64,000 nucleotides of DNA, from positions 1,798,001 through 1,862,000 of the forward strand of contig NZ_CP149822.1 in assembly GCF_038396755.1 (NCBI RefSeq), in the 5' to 3' direction. The position numbers and the translations under genes were made by a program. Origin of the DNA: Chitinophaga pollutisoli. GTDB taxonomy: Bacteria > Bacteroidota > Bacteroidia > Chitinophagales > Chitinophagaceae. Numbering within the stretch: position 1 is the first letter of the stretch; every line of letters begins with the position of its first letter. Below, in pieces: positions 42,882 to 50,854 of this stretch. The notes under the pieces are model-generated. The model was not told the origin of the DNA and did no database searches. It was given only the letters and a program-made list of their open reading frames with translations.

Positions 42882-43818
42882 TATCGGTGGAACGAACACT
42901 AAATTCGGTATTGTAGACCGTCGTGGCAACATCCTGTGCCAGGACCGCATGTCAACCAAAGCACACGAAGAAGTTACCATGTTTCTTGAAGAGCTGCACC
43001 ATCGGCTCTCCAAGCTGATCGTACAGGTCGGCGGCATTGAAAACATACGCGGTATCGGCGTAGGCGCCCCCAACGGCAACTACTATACCGGTAACATCGA
43101 ATACGCTCCCAACCTGCGCTGGAAAGGCATCGTGCCCCTTGCGCAAATGCTGGAAGACCTTTTCGGCCTCCCTACCGTATTGACCAACGATGCCAACGCG
43201 GCCGCCCTTGGTGAAATGACCTACGGCTCCGCCCGCGGCATGAAAGATTTTATCACCATCACCCTCGGCACCGGCGTAGGCAGCGGCATCGTCGCAAACG
43301 GACAGCTGATTTACGGTCACGACGGCTTCGCCGGCGAGCTGGGCCACGTGATCGTGGTGCCCGGCGGCCGCCTCCATCCCGGAACCGGCGCGCGCGGCTC
43401 CCTCGAATCCTACGCTTCCGCCACCGGCGTTACCAATACCGCCCTGGAACTGCTGGAAGCGCATCCCGAACTGGAATCCATGTTGCGCGACCACACCCGC
43501 GAAGAGATCGATTCCAAGCTCATCTACGAAGCCGCCATCAAAGGCGACAAACTGGCGATCGAGATCTACGAGTTCACCGGCAAGGTGCTCGGCGAAGCGC
43601 TGGCCAACTTCGTGATGTTCTCCAGCCCCGAAGCCATCGTGCTGTTCGGCGGCCTTACCCAGGCAGGCGACCTCATCATGCGCCCCGTTCGCGAGCACAT
43701 GGAAGCCAACCTGCTGCCCATATTCCAGAATAAAGTGAAGTTGCTGTTCTCCGAACTGAAGGAAAGCGACGCCGCCATCCTCGGCGCCAGCGCCATGGCC
43801 TGGGAAATGAAAGATTAA
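42853..43818 (+). CDS. ROK-family sugar kinase (glucokinase-type) lacking the zinc cysteines
   Basis: 321 residues. Phosphorylates a hexose such as glucose or N-acetyl sugar after import. N-terminal phosphate loop [20 protein letters not shown] (residues 7-26), catalytic Asp in [15 protein letters not shown] (about 114-128), [13 protein letters not shown], and the ROK GELGH motif at about 162-166. The usual CxCGxxGCxE zinc site reads [10 protein letters not shown] here, so all three cysteines are replaced, although the frame is intact and flanking sequence is conserved. Overlaps the permease gene by 29 nt and is 21 nt before the glycosylasparaginase. Confidence 0.9.
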   Translation: MSQQLAVGIDIGGTNTKFGIVDRRGNILCQDRMSTKAHEEVTMFLEELHHRLSKLIVQVGGIENIRGIGVGAPNGNYYTGNIEYAPNLRWKGIVPLAQMLEDLFGLPTVLTNDANAAALGEMTYGSARGMKDFITITLGTGVGSGIVANGQLIYGHDGFAGELGHVIVVPGGRLHPGTGARGSLESYASATGVTNTALELLEAHPELESMLRDHTREEIDSKLIYEAAIKGDKLAIEIYEFTGKVLGEALANFVMFSSPEAIVLFGGLTQAGDLIMRPVREHMEANLLPIFQNKVKLLFSELKESDAAILGASAMAWEMKD

Positions 43819-43839
43819 TACCGAATAATCTTGTGTAGT

Positions 43840-44892
43840 ATGAAAAGCAGAAGGAACTTTTTAAAAACCGCCGCACTGGGCGCTGCCACGCTTTCGCTGG
43901 ACGGTATCCCCGCAGCGGCCGCAGCCCGCGGTACCGGCCGTAAGCCGATCGTGGTATCCACCTGGGACTTCGGTATCGCCGCCAACCGTGCAGCGTGGGA
44001 AGTGCTCGCCAAAGGCGGGCGTGCCCTGGATGCCGTGGAAGCCGGCGTGCATGTGCCCGAAGCCGACCCGAAGAACGTGACCGTAGGTTATGGCGGTTAT
44101 CCCGACCGCGACGGCCACGTAACGCTGGACGCCTGCATCATGGACGAGCTGGGGAACTGCGGTTCCGTAGCCGGACTGGAGCACATCATACACCCGATCT
44201 CCGTGGCCCGCAAGGTGATGGAGAAAACGCCGCATGTGATGCTCGTGGGTGACGGCGCGCTGCAGTTTGCGCTGGAGAACGGTTTCAAAAAAGAAAACCT
44301 CCTCACCCCCGAATCCGAAAAAGCCTGGAAAGAGTGGTTGAAGAAAGCGGAATATAAACCCGTCATCAATATCGAGAACCAGTCGTACGAAGGCAAGGGC
44401 ACCGGCGCCACGGCGTACAACCCGCTGCGCCTCCCCGGCAACGCCTGGAACCACGACACTATCGGTATGGTGGCGCTCGATGCCGCAGGCAACCTGTCCG
44501 GCGCCTGCACCACCAGCGGCATGGCGTTCAAGCTGCACGGGCGTGTGGGCGATTCACCTATCATCGGTGCGGGATTGTATGTGGATAACGAAGTAGGCGC
44601 CGCCACGGCAACGGGCGTCGGCGAAGAAGTGATCCGCGTGGTGGGAAGCTTCCTGGTGGTGGAACTGATGCGCCAGGGCTACCCGCCCGAAGCCGCCTGC
44701 AAAGAAGCGGTGATGCGCATTGTAAAGAAAAAACCCGCCAAGGCGAAAGAAATCCAGATCGGGTTCCTGGCGCTCAACAAAAAAGGCGAGCATGGCGCAT
44801 ATTGCCTGCATCCCGGGTTCAGCTATGCCTGCACCACCGGCGTGGGTGAAAAGGAAGAAGTCCTCATCAAAGGGAAATACTACTTTCAATAA
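43840..44892 (+). CDS. Tat-exported N4-(beta-N-acetylglucosaminyl)-L-asparaginase
   Basis: 350 residues. Hydrolyses the GlcNAc-Asn bond left after N-glycan degradation. The ATG at 43840 gives a twin-arginine signal (MKSRRNFLKTAALGAATLSL). The Ntn-hydrolase precursor is intact: NAWNHDTIGMVALDAAGNLS contains the autoproteolysis site Asp-Thr, making Thr the new N-terminal nucleophile, and SGACTTSGMAFKLHGRVGDS the oxyanion/substrate region with Arg. GAGLYVDNEVGAATATGVGE follows. Family length is right. Operon with permease and ROK kinase: cleavage, uptake and phosphorylation of GlcNAc. Confidence 0.93.
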   Translation: MKSRRNFLKTAALGAATLSLDGIPAAAAARGTGRKPIVVSTWDFGIAANRAAWEVLAKGGRALDAVEAGVHVPEADPKNVTVGYGGYPDRDGHVTLDACIMDELGNCGSVAGLEHIIHPISVARKVMEKTPHVMLVGDGALQFALENGFKKENLLTPESEKAWKEWLKKAEYKPVINIENQSYEGKGTGATAYNPLRLPGNAWNHDTIGMVALDAAGNLSGACTTSGMAFKLHGRVGDSPIIGAGLYVDNEVGAATATGVGEEVIRVVGSFLVVELMRQGYPPEAACKEAVMRIVKKKPAKAKEIQIGFLALNKKGEHGAYCLHPGFSYACTTGVGEKEEVLIKGKYYFQ

Positions 44893-44910
44893 GTTATCAT
44901 CAAATTACTA

Positions 44911-44951
44911 GATCGGCTATCGGCGCTTGCTGGTAGCCGATCCTTATTTTT
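44911..44951 (+). terminator. Terminator after the glycosylasparaginase gene
   Basis: 9-bp stem GATCGGCTA (44911-44919) / TAGCCGATC (44934-44942) followed by CTTATTTTT. The T-run overlaps the -7 box of cutC. Confidence 0.65.
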
Positions 44952-44952
44952 G
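44945..44952 (+). promoter_or_regulatory. -7 element of cutC
   Basis: TATTTTTG, 15 nt before the TTG start codon chosen for cutC. Confidence 0.5.
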
Positions 44953-44967
44953 CACAAAATCAGTACG

Positions 44968-45726
44968 TTGAAAACCATCACACTTGAAATATGCGCCACT
45001 TCTGTGGCATCCTGCGTTGCCGCTGAAGAAGGCGGAGCCAACCGCATCGAGCTTTGCGACAATCTCCTGGAAGGCGGCACCACGCCCAGTTACGGCATGA
45101 TCGCCGCGGTGCGGGAAAAGTGTAATTTGAAAATCTACCCGATCATCCGCCCGCGCGGCGGCGACTTTCTCTACGACGACGCCGAATTCGATATCATGAA
45201 ACGCGACATCGAAACCTGCAAACAACTGGGCTGCGACGGCGTCGTGATCGGATTGCTGACGGCTGACGGAAAAGTAGACCTGCCCCGCACCACCGAGCTG
45301 GTAAACCTCGCAAAACCTATGGGGGTTACGTTTCACAGGGCATTTGATATGACAGACGATCCGTTACAGGCGCTGGAAGACGTAATTGCCAGCGGTTGTG
45401 AGCGCATTCTCACTTCCGGCCAGCGCAACACCGCCATGGAAGGCGCGGCTCTCATCCGCGAACTGGTGGACAAAGCGGGCGGCCGTATCCGTATCATGGC
45501 AGGCTCCGGCCTGCGCCCCCATAACGCCGAAGCCCTCGCCAAAGCCTCCGGGGCGCCGGAGTACCATTCCACCGCCCGCGATTACGTGGAAAGCGGCATG
45601 GTGTACCGCAATCCCGACGTGAGCATGGGTGGCATCCCCGGCGTGCCCGAATACGGAATTCCGGTGACGCAGGCCCCCATCGTCCGCGCGATACGCGAAG
45701 GCGCCGAAGCCGGACTTAACAGCTGA
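44968..45726 (+). CDS. cutC: CutC family protein (TIM-barrel, copper-homeostasis annotation)
   Basis: 252 residues from TTG at 44968, chosen because the earlier frame would run across the -7 box and because the protein then begins MKTITLEICATSVAS as CutC proteins do. Motifs: GGANRIELCDNLLEGGTTPS (about residues 21-40), IIRPRGGDFLYDD (about 57-69), GVTFHRAFDMTDDPLQAL (about 117-134), and ERILTSGQRNTAMEGA. CutC is annotated as copper homeostasis but its chemistry is unclear. In Bacteroidota it is often placed beside glycan-use genes, as here. Confidence 0.9.
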   Translation: MKTITLEICATSVASCVAAEEGGANRIELCDNLLEGGTTPSYGMIAAVREKCNLKIYPIIRPRGGDFLYDDAEFDIMKRDIETCKQLGCDGVVIGLLTADGKVDLPRTTELVNLAKPMGVTFHRAFDMTDDPLQALEDVIASGCERILTSGQRNTAMEGAALIRELVDKAGGRIRIMAGSGLRPHNAEALAKASGAPEYHSTARDYVESGMVYRNPDVSMGGIPGVPEYGIPVTQAPIVRAIREGAEAGLNS

Positions 45727-45739
45727 TATTTTCACCCCC

Positions 45740-45765
45740 GGGAGGCTACGCCTCCCTTCTTTTTT
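45740..45765 (+). terminator. Terminator after cutC
   Basis: GGGAGGC-TAC-GCCTCCC (45740-45756) followed by TTCTTTTTT. Confidence 0.8.
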
Positions 45766-45917
45766 GTCCATTTGTATACACCGGCTATATAAAACACCTT
45801 CCATGTATATAAATATTAAACTTCCCATGCTGTTATTTACTACTTTTATCCACATTCACAGTATGTGAAGAAAGCAACATTGCTGATACATTAAATAAAT
45901 TTTAAATTAGTCGAAAC

Positions 45918-46799
45918 ATGAAAAAAGCCCGCTACTTAGTATTATTGTTGTGTATGGCGTTCGCGGCGAACGCGCAGGTAAAAGGAGTGAAACACGTGAT
46001 CCTGATCGGGATGGATGGCCTGGGCGCCTATGCCATGGAAAAAGCCGACAATCCCGTTATGAAGCGGATGATGGCCGAGGGAAGCTGGACGCTTAAAGCC
46101 CGCAGCGTATTGCCTTCGTCTAGCGCGGTGAACTGGTCGTCGATGATCATGGGTGCAGGGCCGGAGCTGCACGGTTTCACGGAATGGGGCAGCAAAACGC
46201 CGGAACTGGAGCCCCTGGAGCTGGACCAATACGGCCTCTTCCCTTCCCTCTTCACCCTGCTCCGCGAACAAAAACCGAACGCGGAAACCGGGGTAATCTA
46301 TTCCTGGGGAGGCATCGGCTACCTGTTCCCGAAACAAGCCGTGAACAAGGATGTGAATTGTCCTACCGACAGCGCCACCACCGAAACGGCCATTGCATAC
46401 ATAAAAGAGAAGCGGCCCGACTTCCTGTTCGTGCATTTTGACCAGCCGGACGGAGTTGGGCACGAAATTGGTCATAACATACCACCGTATTATGAACAAG
46501 TGCATAAAAACGACGTTTTACTGGGAAAGATTTTGCAGGCGGTAAAAGACGCCGGTATGTGGGAAAACAGCGTAATCATCTTATCTTCCGACCACGGCGG
46601 CATCAACAAGGGCCATGGCGGGAAAACGATGGTCGAAATGCAAATACCCTGGATTTTCATGGGGAGAGGCATTAAAAAGAACCAGGAAGTGAAAGAAAGT
46701 GTGATGACGTACGATACGGCCGCAACGATCGCGTATATCTTCGGGCTGAAGACCCCGCAGAGCTGGATCGGCCGGACCGTAAAGAGCATTTTTAAATAA
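45918..46799 (+). CDS. Secreted alkaline phosphatase-superfamily phosphodiesterase/pyrophosphatase
   Basis: 293 residues with signal peptide MKKARYLVLLLCMAFAANAQ. The metal-binding nucleophile region is HVILIGMDGLGAYAMEKADN (Asp about 34) and VLPSSSAVNWSSMIMGAGPE, where Ser/Thr is the nucleophile. Later metal ligands: HFDQPDGVGHEIGHNIPPYY (Asp and His about 174-190) and LSSDHGGINKGHGGKTMVEM (Asp-His about 217). This is the type I phosphodiesterase / nucleotide pyrophosphatase pattern. The substrate is unknown; a phospho-sugar or nucleotide-sugar is possible given the neighbours. The gene follows a terminator. Confidence 0.85.
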   Translation: MKKARYLVLLLCMAFAANAQVKGVKHVILIGMDGLGAYAMEKADNPVMKRMMAEGSWTLKARSVLPSSSAVNWSSMIMGAGPELHGFTEWGSKTPELEPLELDQYGLFPSLFTLLREQKPNAETGVIYSWGGIGYLFPKQAVNKDVNCPTDSATTETAIAYIKEKRPDFLFVHFDQPDGVGHEIGHNIPPYYEQVHKNDVLLGKILQAVKDAGMWENSVIILSSDHGGINKGHGGKTMVEMQIPWIFMGRGIKKNQEVKESVMTYDTAATIAYIFGLKTPQSWIGRTVKSIFK

Positions 46800-46803
46800 G
46801 CGT

Positions 46804-46840
46804 AATCCGGGCAGAACAGCTTGCGCCGATCGCCCGGATT
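46804..46840 (+). terminator. Possible terminator after the phosphodiesterase gene
   Basis: AATCCGGGC (46804-46812) / GCCCGGATT (46832-46840), weak T-tract; the next gene starts 15 nt later. Confidence 0.45.
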
Positions 46841-46854
46841 CCATTTGACACTGT

Positions 46855-47631
46855 ATGCAGCGAATTATTCTATATCTGATTCTTTCGGTTGGCGCGCTGT
46901 CCGCAAAAGCGCAGGTCCAGGGCCAGGTGATCAAGGTAATGACCTACAATATCCACCATGGCGAAAACATGAACGGCAAGCTCGACATCCAGGGCATCGC
47001 CACCGTGATCCTCGCCACCAATCCCGACCTGGTGGCGCTCCAGGAAGTGGACTCCGCCACGCTCCGCATCGGCAAAGCCGATATTCTCCAGGAACTCGCA
47101 GACGCCACGGGCATGTACATCTACTTTGCCAAAGCCATGGATTTTGATGGCGGCGGATACGGCAACGGCATCCTTTCCCGGTATCCTATACAGCATGCCC
47201 AAACACTGGCGCTGCCGGCGAAAGGGAAAGACGGTGAGCCCAGATCGGCCGCGATTGTGACCGTTCAGCTTCCGGGCGACAGCCTCCTGCGCTTCGCCAG
47301 CGCCCACCTCGACCATCTCGACGATCCTACGGACCGGCTCGCGCAGATACAGCTGATCCTGCAACAGCAGCAGCGCTCCCCCGTTCCCATGATCCTCGCC
47401 GGCGATCTTAATGCTTTACCGCATTCGAAAGAAATCACCCAACTGAAGGCGCATTTCATGGATGCCACGGAGAAGCTCGGCCCTACCTGGCCTTCCGACA
47501 AGCCCACCCAGAAGCTCGATTATATCCTGCTATCCGGCAAAGGGCGCTGGCATGTGAGCGGGGCGCATGTGGTGGAAGAAACCGTGGCGTCGGACCACCG
47601 GCCGGTGATCGCCGAACTGCTTCTGAAATAA
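46855..47631 (+). CDS. Secreted endonuclease/exonuclease/phosphatase-fold hydrolase
   Basis: 258 residues with signal peptide (about 1-20, LSVGALSAKAQ). EEP motifs: VMTYNIHHGENMNGKLDI (about 27-44), LVALQEVDSATLRIGKADIL (Glu about 63), YGNGILSRYPI (about 102-112), SAHLDHLDDPTDR, AGDLNALPHSKE (Asp and Asn about 183), KLDYILLSG and VASDHRPVIAELLL (Asp-His at the end). The metal-dependent phosphoesterase site is complete. Target could be nucleic acid, a lipid phosphate or a phospho-sugar. Follows the phosphodiesterase with 55 nt between; the pair may be an operon. Confidence 0.87.
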   Translation: MQRIILYLILSVGALSAKAQVQGQVIKVMTYNIHHGENMNGKLDIQGIATVILATNPDLVALQEVDSATLRIGKADILQELADATGMYIYFAKAMDFDGGGYGNGILSRYPIQHAQTLALPAKGKDGEPRSAAIVTVQLPGDSLLRFASAHLDHLDDPTDRLAQIQLILQQQQRSPVPMILAGDLNALPHSKEITQLKAHFMDATEKLGPTWPSDKPTQKLDYILLSGKGRWHVSGAHVVEETVASDHRPVIAELLLK

Positions 47632-47711
47632 GGGAACGAAGGCTATCCGAATCGGCTGCAGATAGCAGCCGGGCAAGTCCTGAAAAAAGGCATGCATAAT
47701 ATGCTCCTATC

Positions 47712-47741
47712 AGCCTCCGGTTTGCGCCGGAGGCTTTTTTA
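47712..47741 (+). terminator. Terminator after the EEP hydrolase gene
   Basis: AGCCTCCGG (47712-47720) / CCGGAGGCT (47727-47735) with TTTTTT after it. Confidence 0.85.
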
Positions 47742-47773
47742 ATACGAGATGCCCGTTCATCATTTTCAATACA

Positions 47774-47787
47774 CTAAAACGTTTTAG
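47774..47787. promoter_or_regulatory. LacI-type operator palindrome upstream of the GH92 gene
   Basis: CTAAAACGTTTTAG, a perfect 14-bp palindrome with central CG, 87 nt before the ATG. Matches the site at 41142-41157. No LacI-family gene lies in the window. Confidence 0.6.
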
Positions 47788-47873
47788 CGAATCATTTTTC
47801 CTTATTTTAGCTTTTTCCGACCGGGCTGCTTCTATGCCGCGGTGCCGGCGGGTGGATTTTAAATAAACAGTGA

Positions 47874-50801
47874 ATGAAAAAATGGATGGTATTGCTGGCC
47901 CTGGGGCTGGCTACAGCCGCGCATGCACAGCAGAAAGACCATGCGCACAAAGTAAATCCCTTCATCGGAACCGGCGGCCACGGCCACACTTATCCCGGCC
48001 CCAGCATGCCTTTCGGTATGGTGCAACTGAGCCCCGATACGCGTCTCAAAGGCTGGGACGGCTGCTCCGGCTACCACTATACCGATTCCGTGATGTATGG
48101 CTTCTCCCACACCCACCTCAGCGGCACCGGCATCGAAGATTATTGTGATATCCTCCTGATGCCTGTAACCGGCCAGCCCGCCTGGCACAACGAAGCCTAC
48201 GCCTCGCCCTTCTCCCACGCCAACGAAAAAGCCTACGCAGGTTTCTACAGCGTGAAACTCGACAAATACGACATCAGGGCCAGCCTCACCGCCACACGGC
48301 GCGTAGGCCTGCATAAATACGAATTCCCGGCATCCGCGAAGGAAGGGCATGTGCTGCTCGACCTCTACCATCGCGACATCGTGGTCAATTCCTCCCTGAA
48401 AGTGATCAACGATTCCACCATCGTGGGGATGCGCACTTCCACCAGCTGGGCCAAGGAACAGATCCTGTTCTTCGCCATGAAATTCAGCCAGCCGTTCCGC
48501 ACGCACACCGTTGCCCTGGGCGATACCACGAAAGGCGCGCTGCAACAAGCGGAAGGGCGCAACATCAAAGCCTACTTCACATTCGACGTAACAAAACCCG
48601 TTTACGTGAAAGTGGCCATCAGCGGCGTCAGCGAAGCAGGCGCCATGAAAAACCTCGACGCCGAAATGCCCGGCTTCGACTTCGATGGCACCCTCGCGGC
48701 GGCCATTCAGGCGTGGAACAAAGAACTGGGAAAAATTGAAGTGAAAGGCGGGACGGAAGACCAGCAAACCATGTTCTATTCCGCCCTCTACCACGCCTGC
48801 CTCAACCCCAACCTCTACATGGATGTGGACGGGAAATACCGCGGAACAGACCTGAAAATCCACCAGGCCGAAGGGTTCGAAAACCACAGCGTGTTCTCAC
48901 TCTGGGATACGCACCGCGCATTGCACCCGCTCATGACCATCATCAATCCCACCCGTACCAACCATTGGATCAACACCTTCCTCGCTCAATACAAAAACGG
49001 CGGCATGCTGCCCGTCTGGGAGCTGAGCGGCAACGAAACTTTCTGCATGATCGGTTACCATTCCGTCCCCGTGATTGTGGACGCTTACCAGAAAGGCATC
49101 CGCGGCTATGATGCGAAACTTGCGCTGGAAGCCATGCGCAGCTATGCGGAAGGTACGCGTTTCGGGATGCAGGACTACATCCGCCAGGGATATCTCAGCA
49201 TGGATACGCAGCCCGAATCTGTATCGCGGACATTGGAATATTCCTACGACGACTGGTGCATCGCGCAGATGGGCAAAATGCTCGGCGATATGGAAGTATA
49301 CGACCGGTATATGCGCCGCGCGCAATCCTACAAAAACATTTACGACGCTTCTTCCGGGTTCATGCGCGGCAAAATCGGCGCCCGTTGGATGAGCCCCTTC
49401 CTACCCACCGAAGTAAACAACTATTTCACCGAAGCCAACAGCTGGCAATACAGCTTCTACGCCCCGCAAGACGTGAGCGGCCTCATGCAACTGAACGGCG
49501 GAAGGGAAAAATTCATCGATAAGCTGAATCACCTCTTTACGACGGAAGATAAACTTTCCGGCCGCCACCAGAGCGACATTACCGGCCTCATCGGCCAATA
49601 CGCCCACGGCAACGAGCCCAGCCACCACATCGCCTACCTGTTCAATTACGCCGGCCAGCCCTGGAGAACGCAGGAACTGGTGCACCAGGTCATGAACACC
49701 ATGTACCACAACGCACCCGACGGCTTGAGCGGAAACGAAGATTGCGGACAAATGAGCGCCTGGTACGTAATGAGCGCCATGGGCATTTACCCCGTTCGTC
49801 CCGGCGACGGTCAGTATGCCATCGGCACCCCCACTTTCGACGAAGTGAAAATCCACCTCGAAAGCGGCAAGACCTTCACCATCAAAGCCCACAACCGCAG
49901 CGACAAAAATTACTACGTGAAAGGCGTTCGTGTGAATGACGCCAATGGCAAAACGGAAAACCTCCGCATCTCCGCCGTTCCGCACAGCGCTATCATGGCG
50001 GGCGGCGAAATGACCTTCGAGATGAGCGGCACGCCCGATAAAACCTGGGCCACCGGCGCCAACGTGCCTGTGAGCACCATCACTGAAGACCTCATCGTGG
50101 CTGTGCCCTATTTGGTTGCAGCGGAAGACCGCTTCAAAAATTCCATGCAGGTACAGCTGAAAGCCGTGGAACCGAATACCACCATCTTCTATTCAACCGA
50201 TGGCAGCACACCAGACAAAAATTCGAAGAAATATACCGGTCCCGTTACGCTGAAAAACACCCTGCGCCTGAAAGCCGTAGCTTTCCGCAACGGACAGTAC
50301 AGCCAGGTGACGGAAACACCGTTCTACCTCATCCCTACCGATAAAACCATTTCGGTGTTGTCGAAGATAAACCCGCAGTTCACGGCTGGCGGGCCTGACG
50401 CATTGATCGACGGCATCCGCGGCCGGGAAGACTTCCGCCTGGGCGCCTGGCAGAGCCATTACCCCGGCAACCTGGAAGCGGTTGTAGATCTGAAAGCGCC
50501 GCGCCAGCTGAAAAAGCTTGGCCTGGGCGTATTGCAGGACATCGGATCGTGGATCTGGTACCCCACGCAGGTGGAGTTCCTGCTGTCGGACGACGGGAAA
50601 AACTTCACTTCCGCGGGCGTAGTGAAAAATGATTTTTCGCCCCGCGAGCACGGCAATTTCATCCAGACGCTGAGCCTGCCGCTGAACGCGAAAGCCAGGT
50701 ATGTGAAGGTGGTCGCCACTTCCATCGGCGTCATACCGGACTGGCATCCGGGCAAAGGCGAACATGGCCATATTTTTGCAGATGAAATCATCATAGAATA
50801 G
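47874..50801 (+). CDS. GH92 alpha-mannosidase with C-terminal CHB_HEX and F5/8 domains
   Basis: 975 residues with signal peptide (MKKWMVLLALGLATAAHAQ). The GH92 part begins VNPFIGTGGHGHTYPGPSMP, includes FSHTHLSGTGIEDYCDILLM, and covers about residues 22-735; ALYHACLNPNLYMDVDGKYR and LSGNEDCGQMSAWYVMSAMG (near 625) hold conserved Glu/Asp residues of the calcium-dependent family. A CHB_HEX-type domain (IFYSTDGSTPDKNSK, about 775-790) and an F5/8-type carbohydrate-binding domain finish it (FADEIIIE). It should trim alpha-mannose from N-glycans. Likely co-transcribed with GH20. Confidence 0.95.
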   Translation: MKKWMVLLALGLATAAHAQQKDHAHKVNPFIGTGGHGHTYPGPSMPFGMVQLSPDTRLKGWDGCSGYHYTDSVMYGFSHTHLSGTGIEDYCDILLMPVTGQPAWHNEAYASPFSHANEKAYAGFYSVKLDKYDIRASLTATRRVGLHKYEFPASAKEGHVLLDLYHRDIVVNSSLKVINDSTIVGMRTSTSWAKEQILFFAMKFSQPFRTHTVALGDTTKGALQQAEGRNIKAYFTFDVTKPVYVKVAISGVSEAGAMKNLDAEMPGFDFDGTLAAAIQAWNKELGKIEVKGGTEDQQTMFYSALYHACLNPNLYMDVDGKYRGTDLKIHQAEGFENHSVFSLWDTHRALHPLMTIINPTRTNHWINTFLAQYKNGGMLPVWELSGNETFCMIGYHSVPVIVDAYQKGIRGYDAKLALEAMRSYAEGTRFGMQDYIRQGYLSMDTQPESVSRTLEYSYDDWCIAQMGKMLGDMEVYDRYMRRAQSYKNIYDASSGFMRGKIGARWMSPFLPTEVNNYFTEANSWQYSFYAPQDVSGLMQLNGGREKFIDKLNHLFTTEDKLSGRHQSDITGLIGQYAHGNEPSHHIAYLFNYAGQPWRTQELVHQVMNTMYHNAPDGLSGNEDCGQMSAWYVMSAMGIYPVRPGDGQYAIGTPTFDEVKIHLESGKTFTIKAHNRSDKNYYVKGVRVNDANGKTENLRISAVPHSAIMAGGEMTFEMSGTPDKTWATGANVPVSTITEDLIVAVPYLVAAEDRFKNSMQVQLKAVEPNTTIFYSTDGSTPDKNSKKYTGPVTLKNTLRLKAVAFRNGQYSQVTETPFYLIPTDKTISVLSKINPQFTAGGPDALIDGIRGREDFRLGAWQSHYPGNLEAVVDLKAPRQLKKLGLGVLQDIGSWIWYPTQVEFLLSDDGKNFTSAGVVKNDFSPREHGNFIQTLSLPLNAKARYVKVVATSIGVIPDWHPGKGEHGHIFADEIIIE

Positions 50802-50806
50802 TATTT

Positions 50807-50833
50807 TGGGAGGATTGATTCCTCCCATTTTAT
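50807..50833 (+). terminator. Hairpin between GH92 and GH20 genes
   Basis: TGGGAGGA (50807-50814) / TTCCTCCCA (50819-50827) followed by TTTTATTT; partial terminator. The GH20 gene may be transcribed by read-through. Confidence 0.6.
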
Positions 50834-50854
50834 TTATAACAGACTGCGAAGGAC

